A stretch of DNA of 64,000 nt from positions 62,001-126,000 of the forward strand of contig NZ_JAAUOE010000011.1 in the NCBI RefSeq assembly GCF_017114915.1, in the 5' to 3' direction. Both the position numbers and the translations under genes were made by a program. This document shows positions 34,925 through 43,816 of the stretch, one piece after another. This DNA is from Pseudomonas frederiksbergensis. Lineage in GTDB: Bacteria; Pseudomonadota; Gammaproteobacteria; Pseudomonadales; Pseudomonadaceae. Position 1 is the first letter of the stretch. Every line of letters begins with the position of its first letter. The notes under the pieces were generated by a model that was not told the origin of the DNA, ran no database searches, and saw nothing but the letters and a program-made list of their open reading frames with translations.

Positions 34925-35419
34925 ATGAAGCGCTCTATGCACAAACCGACCGTCCACCAACTGATTATCGACAAGCTGCGGATCGATCTCGACATCGCCG
35001 AGCGTGCCGCGCAAACCGCTTACGAAACCGCGACCCACGAAGAAAACATAGCCGAAAACAAGTACGACACCCTGGGGCTGGAGGCGTCTTATCTGGCGGC
35101 CGGACAGGCTAGACGGGTGGAGGAAATCAGACTGTCATTAGCATTGTGCCAGAACCTGACACTGCGGCCTTATGACGACCGGCGCGGTATCGAAGTCGGC
35201 GCCCTGCTCGGCCTGGAAGACGAAAAGGGTCGCGAACAATGGCTGTTCCTGGCCCCCGACGCGGCCGGGTTGAAGGTGGATCTGGTGGGGCAACTGATTA
35301 CCGTCATCACCCCTCGCTCACCGCTGGGCAAAGGCCTGCTGGGCAAGTTCGAAGGGGATGAAGTGGAGATTCTGGTGGCGGGCGCTCGGCAACAGTTTTC
35401 TGTCACCGAGGTGGTCTAA
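34925..35419 (+). CDS. Gre-like transcription factor (GreA/GreB family paralogue)
   Basis: 164 residues. The N-terminal 75 residues form a helical hairpin (KLRIDLDIAERAAQTAYETA, ENKYDTLGLEASYLAAGQAR) and residues 85-164 look like the GreA/GreB C-terminal domain (GALLGLEDEKGREQWLFLAP; ITPRSPLGKGLLGKFEGDEV). The tip, EENIAENKY, matches the HGDLKENAEY tip of GreA but has Asn where the metal-binding Asp is. It may therefore bind polymerase without the same RNA-cleavage activity, or use another residue. True greB is at 47670. An alternative start is the ATG at 34937. The function is inferred. Confidence 0.75.
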   Translation: MKRSMHKPTVHQLIIDKLRIDLDIAERAAQTAYETATHEENIAENKYDTLGLEASYLAAGQARRVEEIRLSLALCQNLTLRPYDDRRGIEVGALLGLEDEKGREQWLFLAPDAAGLKVDLVGQLITVITPRSPLGKGLLGKFEGDEVEILVAGARQQFSVTEVV

Positions 35420-35427
35420 GCAAACCC

Positions 35428-36411
<984 letters not shown>

Positions 36412-36515
36412 TCAAAGCAGGTAGACGCCACGGGCATCAGCGACGGTATATAACTATATTAATGGTTAGACCAATAAATCTAGAACTTTTTTATCAAAAT
36501 GCCATTATTCGTGTT

Positions 36516-37019
36516 CTAGCGATCCTCTTTGCGGCGACGCTCCACCAGCGGCACCAGATAGACCGGCACCCTGGCCAGTTGCAACACGCGTGCAGCGGTT
36601 CGGCCCAACGGCGTTTCCGCACCGGCACCATGGCTGTGACTCCCTACGATCAGCAAATCGACAGAGAGTTTCTGTGCCTGGTCGAGAATCACCTGCGACG
36701 GATCGCCCTGCAGCACCCGCACTGCCTGGATCCGCTGCAGGTCCTGCTCTCCTTCATCCCCCAGCTCTTCGCGAAAGTTGTCGAGCACCCGTTGCTGGAT
36801 ATTGGCGATCACATTGTTCAGACCCTGACTGTGAAATTCGTTCAAGGACTTCTCGTCGAGATAACTCTGCAACACGGATTCGGCAAACAGCCCCATGGGC
36901 TCTACCGCATGCACCACATACAAGTCGGCATTGAATGTTCGAGCCAGTTCCAAGGCATGCTGCATCACCAATGGTGCGTACAGACCCAGGTCAGTGGCAT
37001 ACAGCATCGAACGAATCAT
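36516..37019 (-). CDS. Universal stress protein (UspA family)
   Basis: 167 residues of one Usp domain. The opening MIRSMLYATDLGLYAPLVMQ and the later DLLIVGSHSHGAGAETPLGRTA with VLQLARVPVYLV match the ATP-binding subgroup (G-2x-G-9x-G(S/T) motif present). GAGGAGG lies upstream of the start. A stress-induced cytoplasmic protein; the exact role is unknown. The gene sits between cysB and the nucleotidase gene, on the same strand as both. Confidence 0.9.
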   Translation of the reverse strand: MIRSMLYATDLGLYAPLVMQHALELARTFNADLYVVHAVEPMGLFAESVLQSYLDEKSLNEFHSQGLNNVIANIQQRVLDNFREELGDEGEQDLQRIQAVRVLQGDPSQVILDQAQKLSVDLLIVGSHSHGAGAETPLGRTAARVLQLARVPVYLVPLVERRRKEDR

Positions 37020-37116
37020 ATGACCTCCTCGAATGCCAACATGGCGGAGATTTGATTCAGCTTAGCAGTGCCGCAGCGAGTGCGGCGTCCGGCGCAACGC
37101 ATTGAACCGCCGGGCT

Positions 37117-38022
37117 TTAAACCGATGGCTCGTTACTGATGCCATGGGGCACGTGCCCGGTGGCAACCACTTCACGGGCCAGCTCGCAATGGCCGGCCTG
37201 ATCGTCGAAAAATACATCGGCGGCAAAGGCTTCGAGAAAAGCCGACTTGGTCAGACCGCCGAGGAACAGCGATTCATCCAGACGAATATCCCATTCGCGC
37301 AAGGTGCGGATCACCCGTTCATGGGCCGGCGCCGATCGCGCGGTCACCAACGCGGTGCGGATCGGACAGGCGTCATCGGGGAACTCGCGCTGCAACAGGT
37401 TGAGCGCCGCGAGGAAGCCTTTGAACGGCCCGCCACGCAAAGGCTCGCGAGCCGCCTCACGTTCGCTGGCTTGAAACGCCGCAAGGCCTCCCGACTGATA
37501 GACCCGTTCCGATTCGTCGGAAAACAGCACCGCGTCACCATCGAACGCAATGCGCAATTCATCGCTGGCGGCGCGGCTGGCACCGCCCGACAGAATGGTC
37601 GCTGCGGCAAAACCGGCATCCAGCGCACTGCGCACATCGTCGGCATGGGTCGACAGAAACAGGTCGCAACCAAAGGCCTTGAGGTACGGATAAGGACTGC
37701 GCCCGCCGACGAATGCCGCGCGCGATATCGCCAGGCCATAGTGATGAATCGAGTTGAAAACCCGCAGGCCGGTGTCCGCGCTGTTGCGCGATACCAGGAT
37801 CACTTCGACCCGGGCACGGCCGAGACGGGCGTTCAGATTCAGGAGTTTTTCCACCAACGGGAATGCATCGCCGGGCTCGAGAATTTCGTCTTCGTGTTCG
37901 ATCTGGTACTGCCGATAGGCTTCGACCCCGCTCGACAGATAGACCTTGTGGCTCTCGCTCAAGTCGAACAGCGCTCGCGAAGAAATCGCCAGCACCAGTT
38001 TGTCGTCTATGCCATTAGCCAT
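37117..38022 (-). CDS. 5'-nucleotidase (PF06189 family)
   Basis: 301 residues of the cytosolic 5'-nucleotidase family (cN-I-like). It includes KLVLAISSRALFDLSES, EVILVSRNSADTGLRVFNSI and AFDGDAVLFSDESERVYQ, which carries the DxD-like acidic residues, plus FLGGLTKSAFLEAF and ADVFFDDQ. Probably dephosphorylates nucleoside monophosphates. Third of a minus-strand run thioredoxin-panE-nucleotidase with a 24-base gap from the preceding stop and AGGAAGG before its start. Confidence 0.85.
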   Translation of the reverse strand: MANGIDDKLVLAISSRALFDLSESHKVYLSSGVEAYRQYQIEHEDEILEPGDAFPLVEKLLNLNARLGRARVEVILVSRNSADTGLRVFNSIHHYGLAISRAAFVGGRSPYPYLKAFGCDLFLSTHADDVRSALDAGFAAATILSGGASRAASDELRIAFDGDAVLFSDESERVYQSGGLAAFQASEREAAREPLRGGPFKGFLAALNLLQREFPDDACPIRTALVTARSAPAHERVIRTLREWDIRLDESLFLGGLTKSAFLEAFAADVFFDDQAGHCELAREVVATGHVPHGISNEPSV

Positions 38023-38046
38023 GCCCTTCCCCCTTCCTTGACCGAC

Positions 38047-38997
38047 TCAGCGATTACGGCGGTCGATAAAACTCAAGCTGCGATACAAGGCCTCGATTCG
38101 CGGCAATTCACATCCCGCCGCCTTCGCCGCTGCCAGTGGCCGAGTGTAGATCGCCTCCAGCTCCAGCGGCCGCTTGTGCAGAAAATCGTGGTACATGCTC
38201 GGCCAGTAGTCGGGCATTTTCTCGGTCATCATGAACAGATAGTCGGCGTAACCCGACGGCATGTCATGCCCGCAGGCCTTGGCCCCCCGAACTACTTCGG
38301 CCATCAAGGCCTGAATCAGCGCGCGGCTGTCGGTATCCGCCATCAACGGTGTGGTGCTGGCCCCGAGCAGCACCGACAGACCGTTGTAGGGAATATTCCA
38401 GACCAGTTTCTGCCAACGTGCCTGCTGCAGGTTCGCCATGGCCTGGGCGTCGATGCCAGCAGCGCGGAACAGCCCGGCGCCTTCTTCGACGATGTTCATG
38501 CGTGACGGTTCATCGGCGGCGGGGCCACTGTGGTAGCCGACATTCACCGCACCGAGCGCTTGATGGGTGATGACCCCAGGGCCGGTGCGATGGACGCAAA
38601 TCAGACAAAGCCCGCCGAGCAGGTGCAGCGAATCAGGGAGCAGTCCGCGCAGACTGTCTTCGACGTCCAGGCCATTTTGCAGCAACAGCACTTTGGCATC
38701 AGGTGCCGCGGCTTGAATGATGGCCGGTGCCAGGTCCGCGTTACTGGTGGTCTTGGCGCCTACCAGCAGCCAGTCACAGGGCGGCATGTCGGCAGCCGAC
38801 GAATAGGCCTGAACCGGGTTCAGGGTCAGCGGGCCCAATGACGCATGGTCCAGATGCAAACCGCGTTCAGTCACCGCTGAAAACTCGCTGCGCAACAGAA
38901 AATGCACATCGAAGCCGGCACGCGCCAGCATCAGCCCGTAGAAACCACCGATCGCGCCGGTCCCGATAATGCCGATTGTCGGCCTGGTCACTGTCAT
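38047..38997 (-). CDS. panE: 2-dehydropantoate 2-reductase family protein (PanE-like)
   Basis: 316 residues of the ketopantoate reductase family, which makes pantoate with NADPH. The Rossmann motif IGIIGTGAIGGFYGLMLARAG is at the N-terminus; VGAKTTSN, VLLLQNGLDVED and a lysine in ARWQKLVWNIPYNGLS are typical. AGAGGAA precedes the ATG at 38997, which overlaps the upstream thioredoxin-like gene stop in ATGA. The frame is open further upstream inside that gene and is rejected. Pseudomonas has several PanE paralogues, so the substrate is not certain. Confidence 0.82.
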   Translation of the reverse strand: MTVTRPTIGIIGTGAIGGFYGLMLARAGFDVHFLLRSEFSAVTERGLHLDHASLGPLTLNPVQAYSSAADMPPCDWLLVGAKTTSNADLAPAIIQAAAPDAKVLLLQNGLDVEDSLRGLLPDSLHLLGGLCLICVHRTGPGVITHQALGAVNVGYHSGPAADEPSRMNIVEEGAGLFRAAGIDAQAMANLQQARWQKLVWNIPYNGLSVLLGASTTPLMADTDSRALIQALMAEVVRGAKACGHDMPSGYADYLFMMTEKMPDYWPSMYHDFLHKRPLELEAIYTRPLAAAKAAGCELPRIEALYRSLSFIDRRNR

Positions 38998-39380
38998 GGC
39001 AATTCCTCTGCTGGTCGATTCAACGCCCGCCCCACGGCCTCGTTGAGCGCCGCGCGGGTCAGACGCGACTGTAGCGCCCCGAAGAACTCGCCGTCGCGCA
39101 CCACAAACAGCGCCGGCAAATGAAAGACCCGATAACGCTCGACCGCCCCGCCATTGTTGCCGGCATCGATCCAGCACAGTCGATCGACCGCCAGATCGAA
39201 CCTGGGCAATTGCTCACGGGCAAAGCGGCAACTGGCGCAGCCAACGCTGGTGAAAATCACCAGGGAAATGCCGCTCATTGCCAGTAGCCGTTGGTCGGCG
39301 TCGAAATCGGTCAGTTCCGATTCGACCACTATACTGGGAGAAACAGTGTCAAGTGGCCGACACAGGGAGTCCGTGTTCAT
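38994..39380 (-). CDS. Thioredoxin-like protein with CxxC
   Basis: 128 residues with a thioredoxin fold: FTSVGCASCRFAREQLPRF is the active-site region (Cys-Ala-Ser-Cys), and FHLPALFVVRDGEFFGAL contains the cis-Pro loop. CASC differs from the CGPC of canonical thioredoxin, so its redox potential or partner is likely different. No signal peptide, so it is cytoplasmic. It starts the minus-strand operon with panE and shares start-codon bases with the divergent PilZ-like gene. GAGGAA precedes the start. Confidence 0.82.
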   Translation of the reverse strand: MNTDSLCRPLDTVSPSIVVESELTDFDADQRLLAMSGISLVIFTSVGCASCRFAREQLPRFDLAVDRLCWIDAGNNGGAVERYRVFHLPALFVVRDGEFFGALQSRLTRAALNEAVGRALNRPAEELP

Positions 39381-39822
39381 GAGACGTTATCTTCCTCATC
39401 CTGACGATGTGCCCGTCGAATTAACGTTGTTCAAACATGAGTGTATTTCGCGGCAACAGCTGCACACTATCAGCCTCGGTGGCATGGCTTGCAATTACCA
39501 CCGCGCGTGGCGCCACGGTACGGCGCTGGAAGTACGCATGCCGACCCTGAACCCGGACTTGCGTTTCCTGGGTTATGTGGCGTGGTGTTTGCGACGCAAA
39601 CGCGGCTATCTGGTGGGCATCGCCTTCGTCGACGAACAGACGCTGTTTTGCGCGCGGATGGGTGAGCAGATCTGCCAGATCGAACGTTACTGTCGCCAGC
39701 ATGACCCGCACGACGACCTGCAGGATATTCAGGCCCTGGCTCTGGAATGGGTCCAGCATCACGCCGACGAGTTCTCCCACGACGCCGTTCGCAAGGCATT
39801 TGCACAGCCAGTGCTGGATTAG
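39379..39822 (+). CDS. PilZ-domain-like protein with non-canonical ligand motifs
   Basis: 147 residues beginning MRRYLPHPDDVPVEL. The beta-barrel-like block ISLGGMACNYHRAWRHGTALEVRMP resembles PilZ, which binds cyclic di-GMP, but the usual RxxxR (here RRYLPH) and DxSxxG (here TISLGG) are incomplete. It may have lost ligand binding or bind differently. AGGGAG is 9 bases upstream of the ATG at 39379, inside the 5' end of the divergent thioredoxin-like gene. The long in-frame extension upstream is a shadow. The family call is tentative. Confidence 0.65.
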   Translation: MRRYLPHPDDVPVELTLFKHECISRQQLHTISLGGMACNYHRAWRHGTALEVRMPTLNPDLRFLGYVAWCLRRKRGYLVGIAFVDEQTLFCARMGEQICQIERYCRQHDPHDDLQDIQALALEWVQHHADEFSHDAVRKAFAQPVLD

Positions 39823-39949
39823 GGGGCGTTTGCCCATTGTCGAGCCACGGTGTAACGCGCTAAGGTTCGACTCCCCGACGCGCTTAATTTGCTGTGCTCC
39901 GCCGCGCGGGTTCGCTGGCGGCCGGCACCCGTGACCTGACGAGTAAACG

Positions 39950-41026
39950 ATGGCTGATTTACCGATCAACGACCTTAACGTCGCCTCCAACGAGACCCTG
40001 ATCACTCCCGATCAGCTCAAGCGTGATATCCCTCTGAGCGACGCTGCCCTGCGCACCGTCACCAAGGGTCGCGAAGTCATTCGCAACATTCTTGATGGCA
40101 CCGACCACCGCCTGTTCGTCGTGATCGGGCCGTGCTCGATCCATGACATCAAGGCTGCCCACGAATACGCCGAGCGCCTGAAGGTGCTCGCGGCCGAAGT
40201 GTCCGATACCCTGTACCTGGTCATGCGCGTGTATTTCGAAAAGCCACGCACCACCGTCGGCTGGAAAGGCTTGATCAACGATCCGTATCTGGATGACTCG
40301 TTCAAGATTCAGGATGGCCTGCACATCGGTCGTCAATTGCTGCTGGACCTGGCCGAGATGGGCCTGCCGACCGCGACCGAAGCCCTCGACCCGATCTCCC
40401 CGCAATACTTGCAGGACCTGATCAGTTGGTCGGCGATCGGCGCACGCACCACCGAATCCCAGACTCACCGTGAAATGGCTTCCGGCCTGTCCTCGGCCGT
40501 CGGCTTCAAGAACGGCACCGATGGCGGCCTGACCGTGGCGATCAACGCGCTGCAGTCGGTTTCCAGCCCGCACCGCTTCCTGGGCATCAACCAGGAAGGT
40601 GGCGTGTCGATTGTCACCACCAAGGGCAATGCCTACGGTCACGTGGTATTGCGCGGCGGTAACGGCAAGCCGAACTACGATTCGGTCAGCGTCGCGCTCT
40701 GCGAACAAGCACTGAACAAGGCCGGGATCAAGCCCAACATCATGGTCGATTGCAGCCACGCCAACTCCAACAAGGACCCGGCCCTGCAACCCCTGGTGAT
40801 GGAGAACGTCGCCAACCAGATCCTCGAAGGCAACCAGTCGATCATCGGCCTGATGGTCGAAAGTCACCTGAACTGGGGCTGCCAGGCGATCCCGAAAGAC
40901 CTCGCCGACCTGCAATATGGCGTGTCGATCACCGATGCCTGCATCGATTGGACTGCCACCGAAAACACCTTGCGCAGCATGCATGCCAAGCTCAAGGACG
41001 TGCTGCCTAAACGCGATCGCAGCTGA
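39950..41026 (+). CDS. aroG: Class I DAHP synthase (AroF/AroG/AroH type)
   Basis: 358 residues of the E. coli AroG-type enzyme, entry to the shikimate pathway. C62 (VVIGPCSIHD) binds metal; MRVYFEKPRTTVGWKGLIND, IGARTTESQ, GGVSIVTTKGNAYGHVVLRG, VDCSHANSNKD and VESHLNWG are all there. The N-terminal extension (1-50) is the part that carries feedback inhibition in this class, but which amino acid binds cannot be told. It ends before a bidirectional terminator. The window also has the class II enzyme at 24606. Confidence 0.95.
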   Translation: MADLPINDLNVASNETLITPDQLKRDIPLSDAALRTVTKGREVIRNILDGTDHRLFVVIGPCSIHDIKAAHEYAERLKVLAAEVSDTLYLVMRVYFEKPRTTVGWKGLINDPYLDDSFKIQDGLHIGRQLLLDLAEMGLPTATEALDPISPQYLQDLISWSAIGARTTESQTHREMASGLSSAVGFKNGTDGGLTVAINALQSVSSPHRFLGINQEGGVSIVTTKGNAYGHVVLRGGNGKPNYDSVSVALCEQALNKAGIKPNIMVDCSHANSNKDPALQPLVMENVANQILEGNQSIIGLMVESHLNWGCQAIPKDLADLQYGVSITDACIDWTATENTLRSMHAKLKDVLPKRDRS

Positions 41027-41043
41027 TCGCCATTTCGCGCATA

Positions 41044-41076
41044 AAAAAACGCCAGGTTTGAACCTGGCGTTTTTTT
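41044..41076. terminator. Bidirectional terminator after aroG
   Basis: AAAAAACGCCAGGTT and AACCTGGCGTTTTTTT pair to give a strong stem with A and T tracts on either side, serving the aroG gene and the converging acetyltransferase gene. Confidence 0.95.
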
Positions 41077-41091
41077 ATGGGTTGGTTTTGT

Positions 41092-41373
41092 TCACAACTT
41101 GGCGGCATGCCGTTGGTGACGCTCCATATAGCGCTCCACGTAGGAGCACGATGGAATCACCGTATAGCCCATTTCATCGGCGTATTGCAGTGCCTGCTCG
41201 GTCAATGCCGCCGCAATGCCGCGACCACGCAGCGCGTTGGGCACAAAAGTGCGATAAATATCCAGGGTCTGCTTCCCCAGATCCATATAGGTCAGGTAGG
41301 CACGATAACCGTCCACAGTGGTCTCGAACTGATGACCAGCCTGGTCATGGTGGATGGACAACGCCTCGCTCAT
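41092..41373 (-). CDS. Small GNAT N-acetyltransferase-like protein (YjdJ/NATD1 type)
   Basis: 93 residues of the short GNAT family PF14542. The acetyl-CoA motif RTFVPNALRGRGIAAALTEQAL corresponds to the Q/R-x-x-G-x-G/A loop, and YTVIPSCSYVERYMERH is the family's C-terminal signature. Substrate is unknown. The ATG at 41373 lies 5 bases after GAGGAG. Single gene. Confidence 0.85.
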   Translation of the reverse strand: MSEALSIHHDQAGHQFETTVDGYRAYLTYMDLGKQTLDIYRTFVPNALRGRGIAAALTEQALQYADEMGYTVIPSCSYVERYMERHQRHAAKL

Positions 41374-41410
41374 CACTACTCCTCGCGGGTCTTTAATTCT
41401 GACCCCTACC

Positions 41411-41560
41411 TTACCGATGTTTTTCCGGCGAAGGAACCTCTACGCCACCCCGTGCCTGAATGGACATCGAGAGTGCAGCACCCATCTCGCGCAACCGAGC
41501 ACGTATCAAATAGTAGGCACCATTGGCAAAAATGCTCAAGGGACGCTCGTCATCGTGCAT
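41411..41560 (-). CDS. Candidate small protein, 49 residues, unrecognised
   Basis: A minus-strand frame from the ATG at 41560 to TAA at 41411 reads MHDDERPLSIFANGAYYLIR, then RARLREMGAALSMSIQARGG and VEVPSPEKHR. Its composition is protein-like and unlike the random frames around it, and the same frame has no stop for a further stretch upstream. I cannot match it to a family. There is no good ribosome site before the ATG, so the true start could differ. It lies in the 635-base gap between the acetyltransferase gene and oprI, upstream of the oprI promoter. Could be a conserved small gene or a remnant of one. Confidence 0.4.
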   Translation of the reverse strand: MHDDERPLSIFANGAYYLIRARLREMGAALSMSIQARGGVEVPSPEKHR

Positions 41561-41858
41561 CGGCTGGCGAGGGTTGCTGCGAATTACGCAGGGACGGCTC
41601 GACCGAAGATTTCCCGGGTCGAAGCCTGAACATTGCCGGACATTGAGACTTAAGACGAACGCCCTTTGTTTAAGTCACTCAACATGGATAAAGATATGAG
41701 AGCGGCTGTGCAAAATTCGAACAAAAGTGTGGACGAATCCATCTAGACAGACTTTAGCCAAGACTGAAAAACAGCTGCCGACACCGGGAACTTTTCTCCC
41801 TCGGCTCACTCACCTCGGGCCTCGCAGCTGGATATTTTTCATACAACGCAGTTAAAAG

Positions 41859-41887
41859 TTGCTCGAAAAAGAATCAACGCCTACAAT
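41859..41887 (+). promoter_or_regulatory. Probable sigma-70 promoter of oprI
   Basis: TTGCTC (41859-41864), exactly 17 bases, then TACAAT (41882-41887). This predicts a leader of about 115 bases ahead of oprI, followed by AAGGGGAA before the ATG, consistent with a very highly expressed lipoprotein. The AT-rich surroundings could act as an UP element. Confidence 0.65.
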
Positions 41888-42008
41888 TTTTTTTGCTTCT
41901 TGCGCTACGTCAGTTTACTTACTACAAGTAATGGGTAGTATGTACGCCGGCTATTTCCTCACTCTGAGGAGACAGCTACTTAATAGAAAGTCCTTGAAGG
42001 GGAACACG

Positions 42009-42260
42009 ATGAACAACGTTCTGAAATTCTCTGCTCTGGCTCTGGCCGCAGTTCTGGCTACCGGTTGCAGCAGCGTATCTAAAGAAACCGAAGCACGTCT
42101 GACTGCTACTGAAGACGCAGCAGCTCGCGCCCAAGCTCGTGCAGACGAAGCTTACCGTAAAGCTGATGAAGCTCTGGCTGCTGCTCAAAAAGCACAACAG
42201 ACTGCTGACGAAGCTAACGAGCGTGCTCTGCGCATGCTGGAAAAAGCTAGCCGCAAGTAA
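42009..42260 (+). CDS. oprI: Major outer-membrane lipoprotein OprI (Lpp-like)
   Basis: An 83-residue lipoprotein: signal peptide [20 protein letters not shown] with lipobox Cys20 (LATGC), then an uninterrupted heptad-repeat helix rich in Ala, Glu and Arg, ending KASRK. The C-terminal lysine region is where Lpp-type proteins may be linked to peptidoglycan. Codon use is strongly biased, as in abundant proteins. Followed at once by a strong terminator. The L,D-transpeptidase gene downstream converges on it and is a plausible crosslinking partner. Confidence 0.97.
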   Translation: MNNVLKFSALALAAVLATGCSSVSKETEARLTATEDAAARAQARADEAYRKADEALAAAQKAQQTADEANERALRMLEKASRK

Positions 42261-42282
42261 TAGTCCTTCGGGATTGTTATCA

Positions 42283-42312
42283 AGCCGACCCATATTTTGG
42301 GTCGGCTTTTTT
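42283..42312 (+). terminator. Rho-independent terminator of oprI
   Basis: AGCCGACCCA pairs with TGGGTCGGCT around a five-base loop, followed by a run of T. Confidence 0.95.
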
Positions 42313-42341
42313 ATTGCCCGGTGTTTCTGCTGGCGATAAAA

Positions 42342-42372
42342 AACCCGCCGACGCGGCTTGCATCGGCGGGTT
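42342..42372 (-). terminator. Terminator of the L,D-transpeptidase gene
   Basis: On the minus strand AACCCGCCGA and TCGGCGGGTT form a stem around an 11-base loop, then TTTTTTAT. It lies 12 bases after the gene's stop. Confidence 0.88.
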
Positions 42373-42383
42373 GCTTTAACGCG

Positions 42384-43355
42384 TTACTGCTGCAGGTCGA
42401 TCGGTGCACTCGATACCATCGGTGCCGACGTACCCGGTACGGCGATTTCCACCGGCAGACCATCTTCAGCCGCGACCACGTCACGCACTACATCCCAGTT
42501 CATGCGCAAGTTGTTGGTGATGTCCTCACGCTTGAGCATCGCATTGATCACCGCGGTGTGCTTGTCGACCACCGAAGGGTTGCCCTTGTCGTCAAGTGGC
42601 GTGTGCGCTTCCAGATAAACCTTGCCGCCACTGAGGCCGAACTTGTACGGATCGTTGATGATGCGCACCGACGTCCCTACCGGCACCATGCTGGCCATTT
42701 CCAGCACGTTGTTGTTGAACATGCGGAAGCAGCCGTGGCTGGTACGCATGCCGATGCCGAACTTCTTGTTCGAACCGTGGATCAGGTAGCCCGGCGTGCC
42801 CAGGGTGAATTTGAACGGCCCCAGCGGGTTGTCCGGGCCGGCCGGCACGACGTTCGGAAGCGGGTCGCCATCGGCGGCGTGTTCGGCCTTGATCGACGCT
42901 GGAGGCGTCCAGCTCGGATTAGGCGTCTTGGCAATGATGCTGGTGTGGGCAATCGGCGAGCCCCAGCCTTCACGACCGATACCCAGCGGGAAGGTGTACA
43001 CCACGTTCCGGCCTTTCGGGAAATAATAGAGGCGGTATTCGGCCAGATTGATGACGATGCCTTCACGGGGGCCCGGCGGCAGGATGAAGCGCGTCGGCAG
43101 CACAATTTCGGTGCCTGCGCCCGGCAGCCATGGATCGACGCCAGGGTTGGCCGCGACCATCTCCGAATAACCCAGATCGTAGGCGGTGCCAAGGTCGGCG
43201 AAGGTGTCTTCGTACTTGGCCTTGATCACTTGCACCTGGCCGACGATGTCTTCACCAGGTGGTGGCAGGGGCAACTCCAATGCTGCTACCGGACCCGCGA
43301 CACAGAGGGCGGCAAGAGTCAGGCAGCGGGTGACGGCGGGAAAGCGCGGCAACAT
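42384..43355 (-). CDS. L,D-transpeptidase (YkuD domain), YbiS/ErfK type
   Basis: 323 residues with a signal peptide (MLPRFPAVTRCLTLAALCVA then AGPVAA). A LysM-like sugar-binding region (about 50-90, YDLGYSEMVAANPGVDPWLP) precedes the YkuD catalytic domain, with His in LIHGSNKKFG and the nucleophile in MRTSHGCFRMFNN. Such enzymes form 3-3 peptidoglycan crosslinks or attach Lpp to peptidoglycan. AAGGA lies 8 bases before the ATG at 43355, so longer upstream starts are rejected. The neighbour oprI supports a lipoprotein-anchoring role, which is inference. Confidence 0.92.
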   Translation of the reverse strand: MLPRFPAVTRCLTLAALCVAGPVAALELPLPPPGEDIVGQVQVIKAKYEDTFADLGTAYDLGYSEMVAANPGVDPWLPGAGTEIVLPTRFILPPGPREGIVINLAEYRLYYFPKGRNVVYTFPLGIGREGWGSPIAHTSIIAKTPNPSWTPPASIKAEHAADGDPLPNVVPAGPDNPLGPFKFTLGTPGYLIHGSNKKFGIGMRTSHGCFRMFNNNVLEMASMVPVGTSVRIINDPYKFGLSGGKVYLEAHTPLDDKGNPSVVDKHTAVINAMLKREDITNNLRMNWDVVRDVVAAEDGLPVEIAVPGTSAPMVSSAPIDLQQ

Positions 43356-43438
43356 CCGGAAAATCCTTCGCATGATCGACAAGGCTATAAAAACCCGATT
43401 GTACACCGCCGCCCGTTATTTCGGGGAGATGCAAGACC

Positions 43439-43460
43439 TGTGGCAAGCCCCCTCGCCACA
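43439..43460. repeat. Single REP unit, TGTGGCGAGGG-type
   Basis: TGTGGCAAGCCCCCTCGCCA with the complementary ends TGTGGC and GCCACA. It lies between the transpeptidase gene and the CxxC hypothetical gene. Confidence 0.6.
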
Positions 43461-43465
43461 AGGGA

Positions 43466-43759
43466 CTAGAGCTCGAACCGCAACTCGGGCCAGATCGGCG
43501 AGGTGCCGCGCTTTTGCGATTCCAGAATGGCCCGGCACAGTGAGCACAGGCGCTGGTCCTGGAACACGGTACGGTCAACGCTCGACCAGCGCGGCTGCGC
43601 CGGCAACAGGCTGCCGCACAAGGTTCGGTCCGCCGAGCCGCCCAGCTCCAGCTGACGGGTCACCAAATGCACCCGCACTTCCTGACAGGCGAACAGATCC
43701 AGCTGTTCGTCAGGCTCGATCAGTTGGTAGGCAAAAAGGGACCAGGCAGGACGCGGCAT
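43466..43759 (-). CDS. Hypothetical protein with C-terminal CxxC
   Basis: 97 residues starting MPRPAWSLFAYQLIEPDEQL. It has four cysteines: FACQEV, RTLCGS and the CxxC in LCSLCRAILE. A zinc or iron-sulfur ligand set is possible. GGAG lies 6 bases before the ATG at 43759. It lies between the L,D-transpeptidase gene and tesA on the same strand, a position also occupied by a small hypothetical in P. aeruginosa as far as I recall. No family recognised. Confidence 0.7.
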   Translation of the reverse strand: MPRPAWSLFAYQLIEPDEQLDLFACQEVRVHLVTRQLELGGSADRTLCGSLLPAQPRWSSVDRTVFQDQRLCSLCRAILESQKRGTSPIWPELRFEL

Positions 43760-43816
43760 CGGGGGCTCCAAATCGGGGGCGCCACATTAGCCGAAAGCCT
43801 GCCGCTAGAAAAGGTC

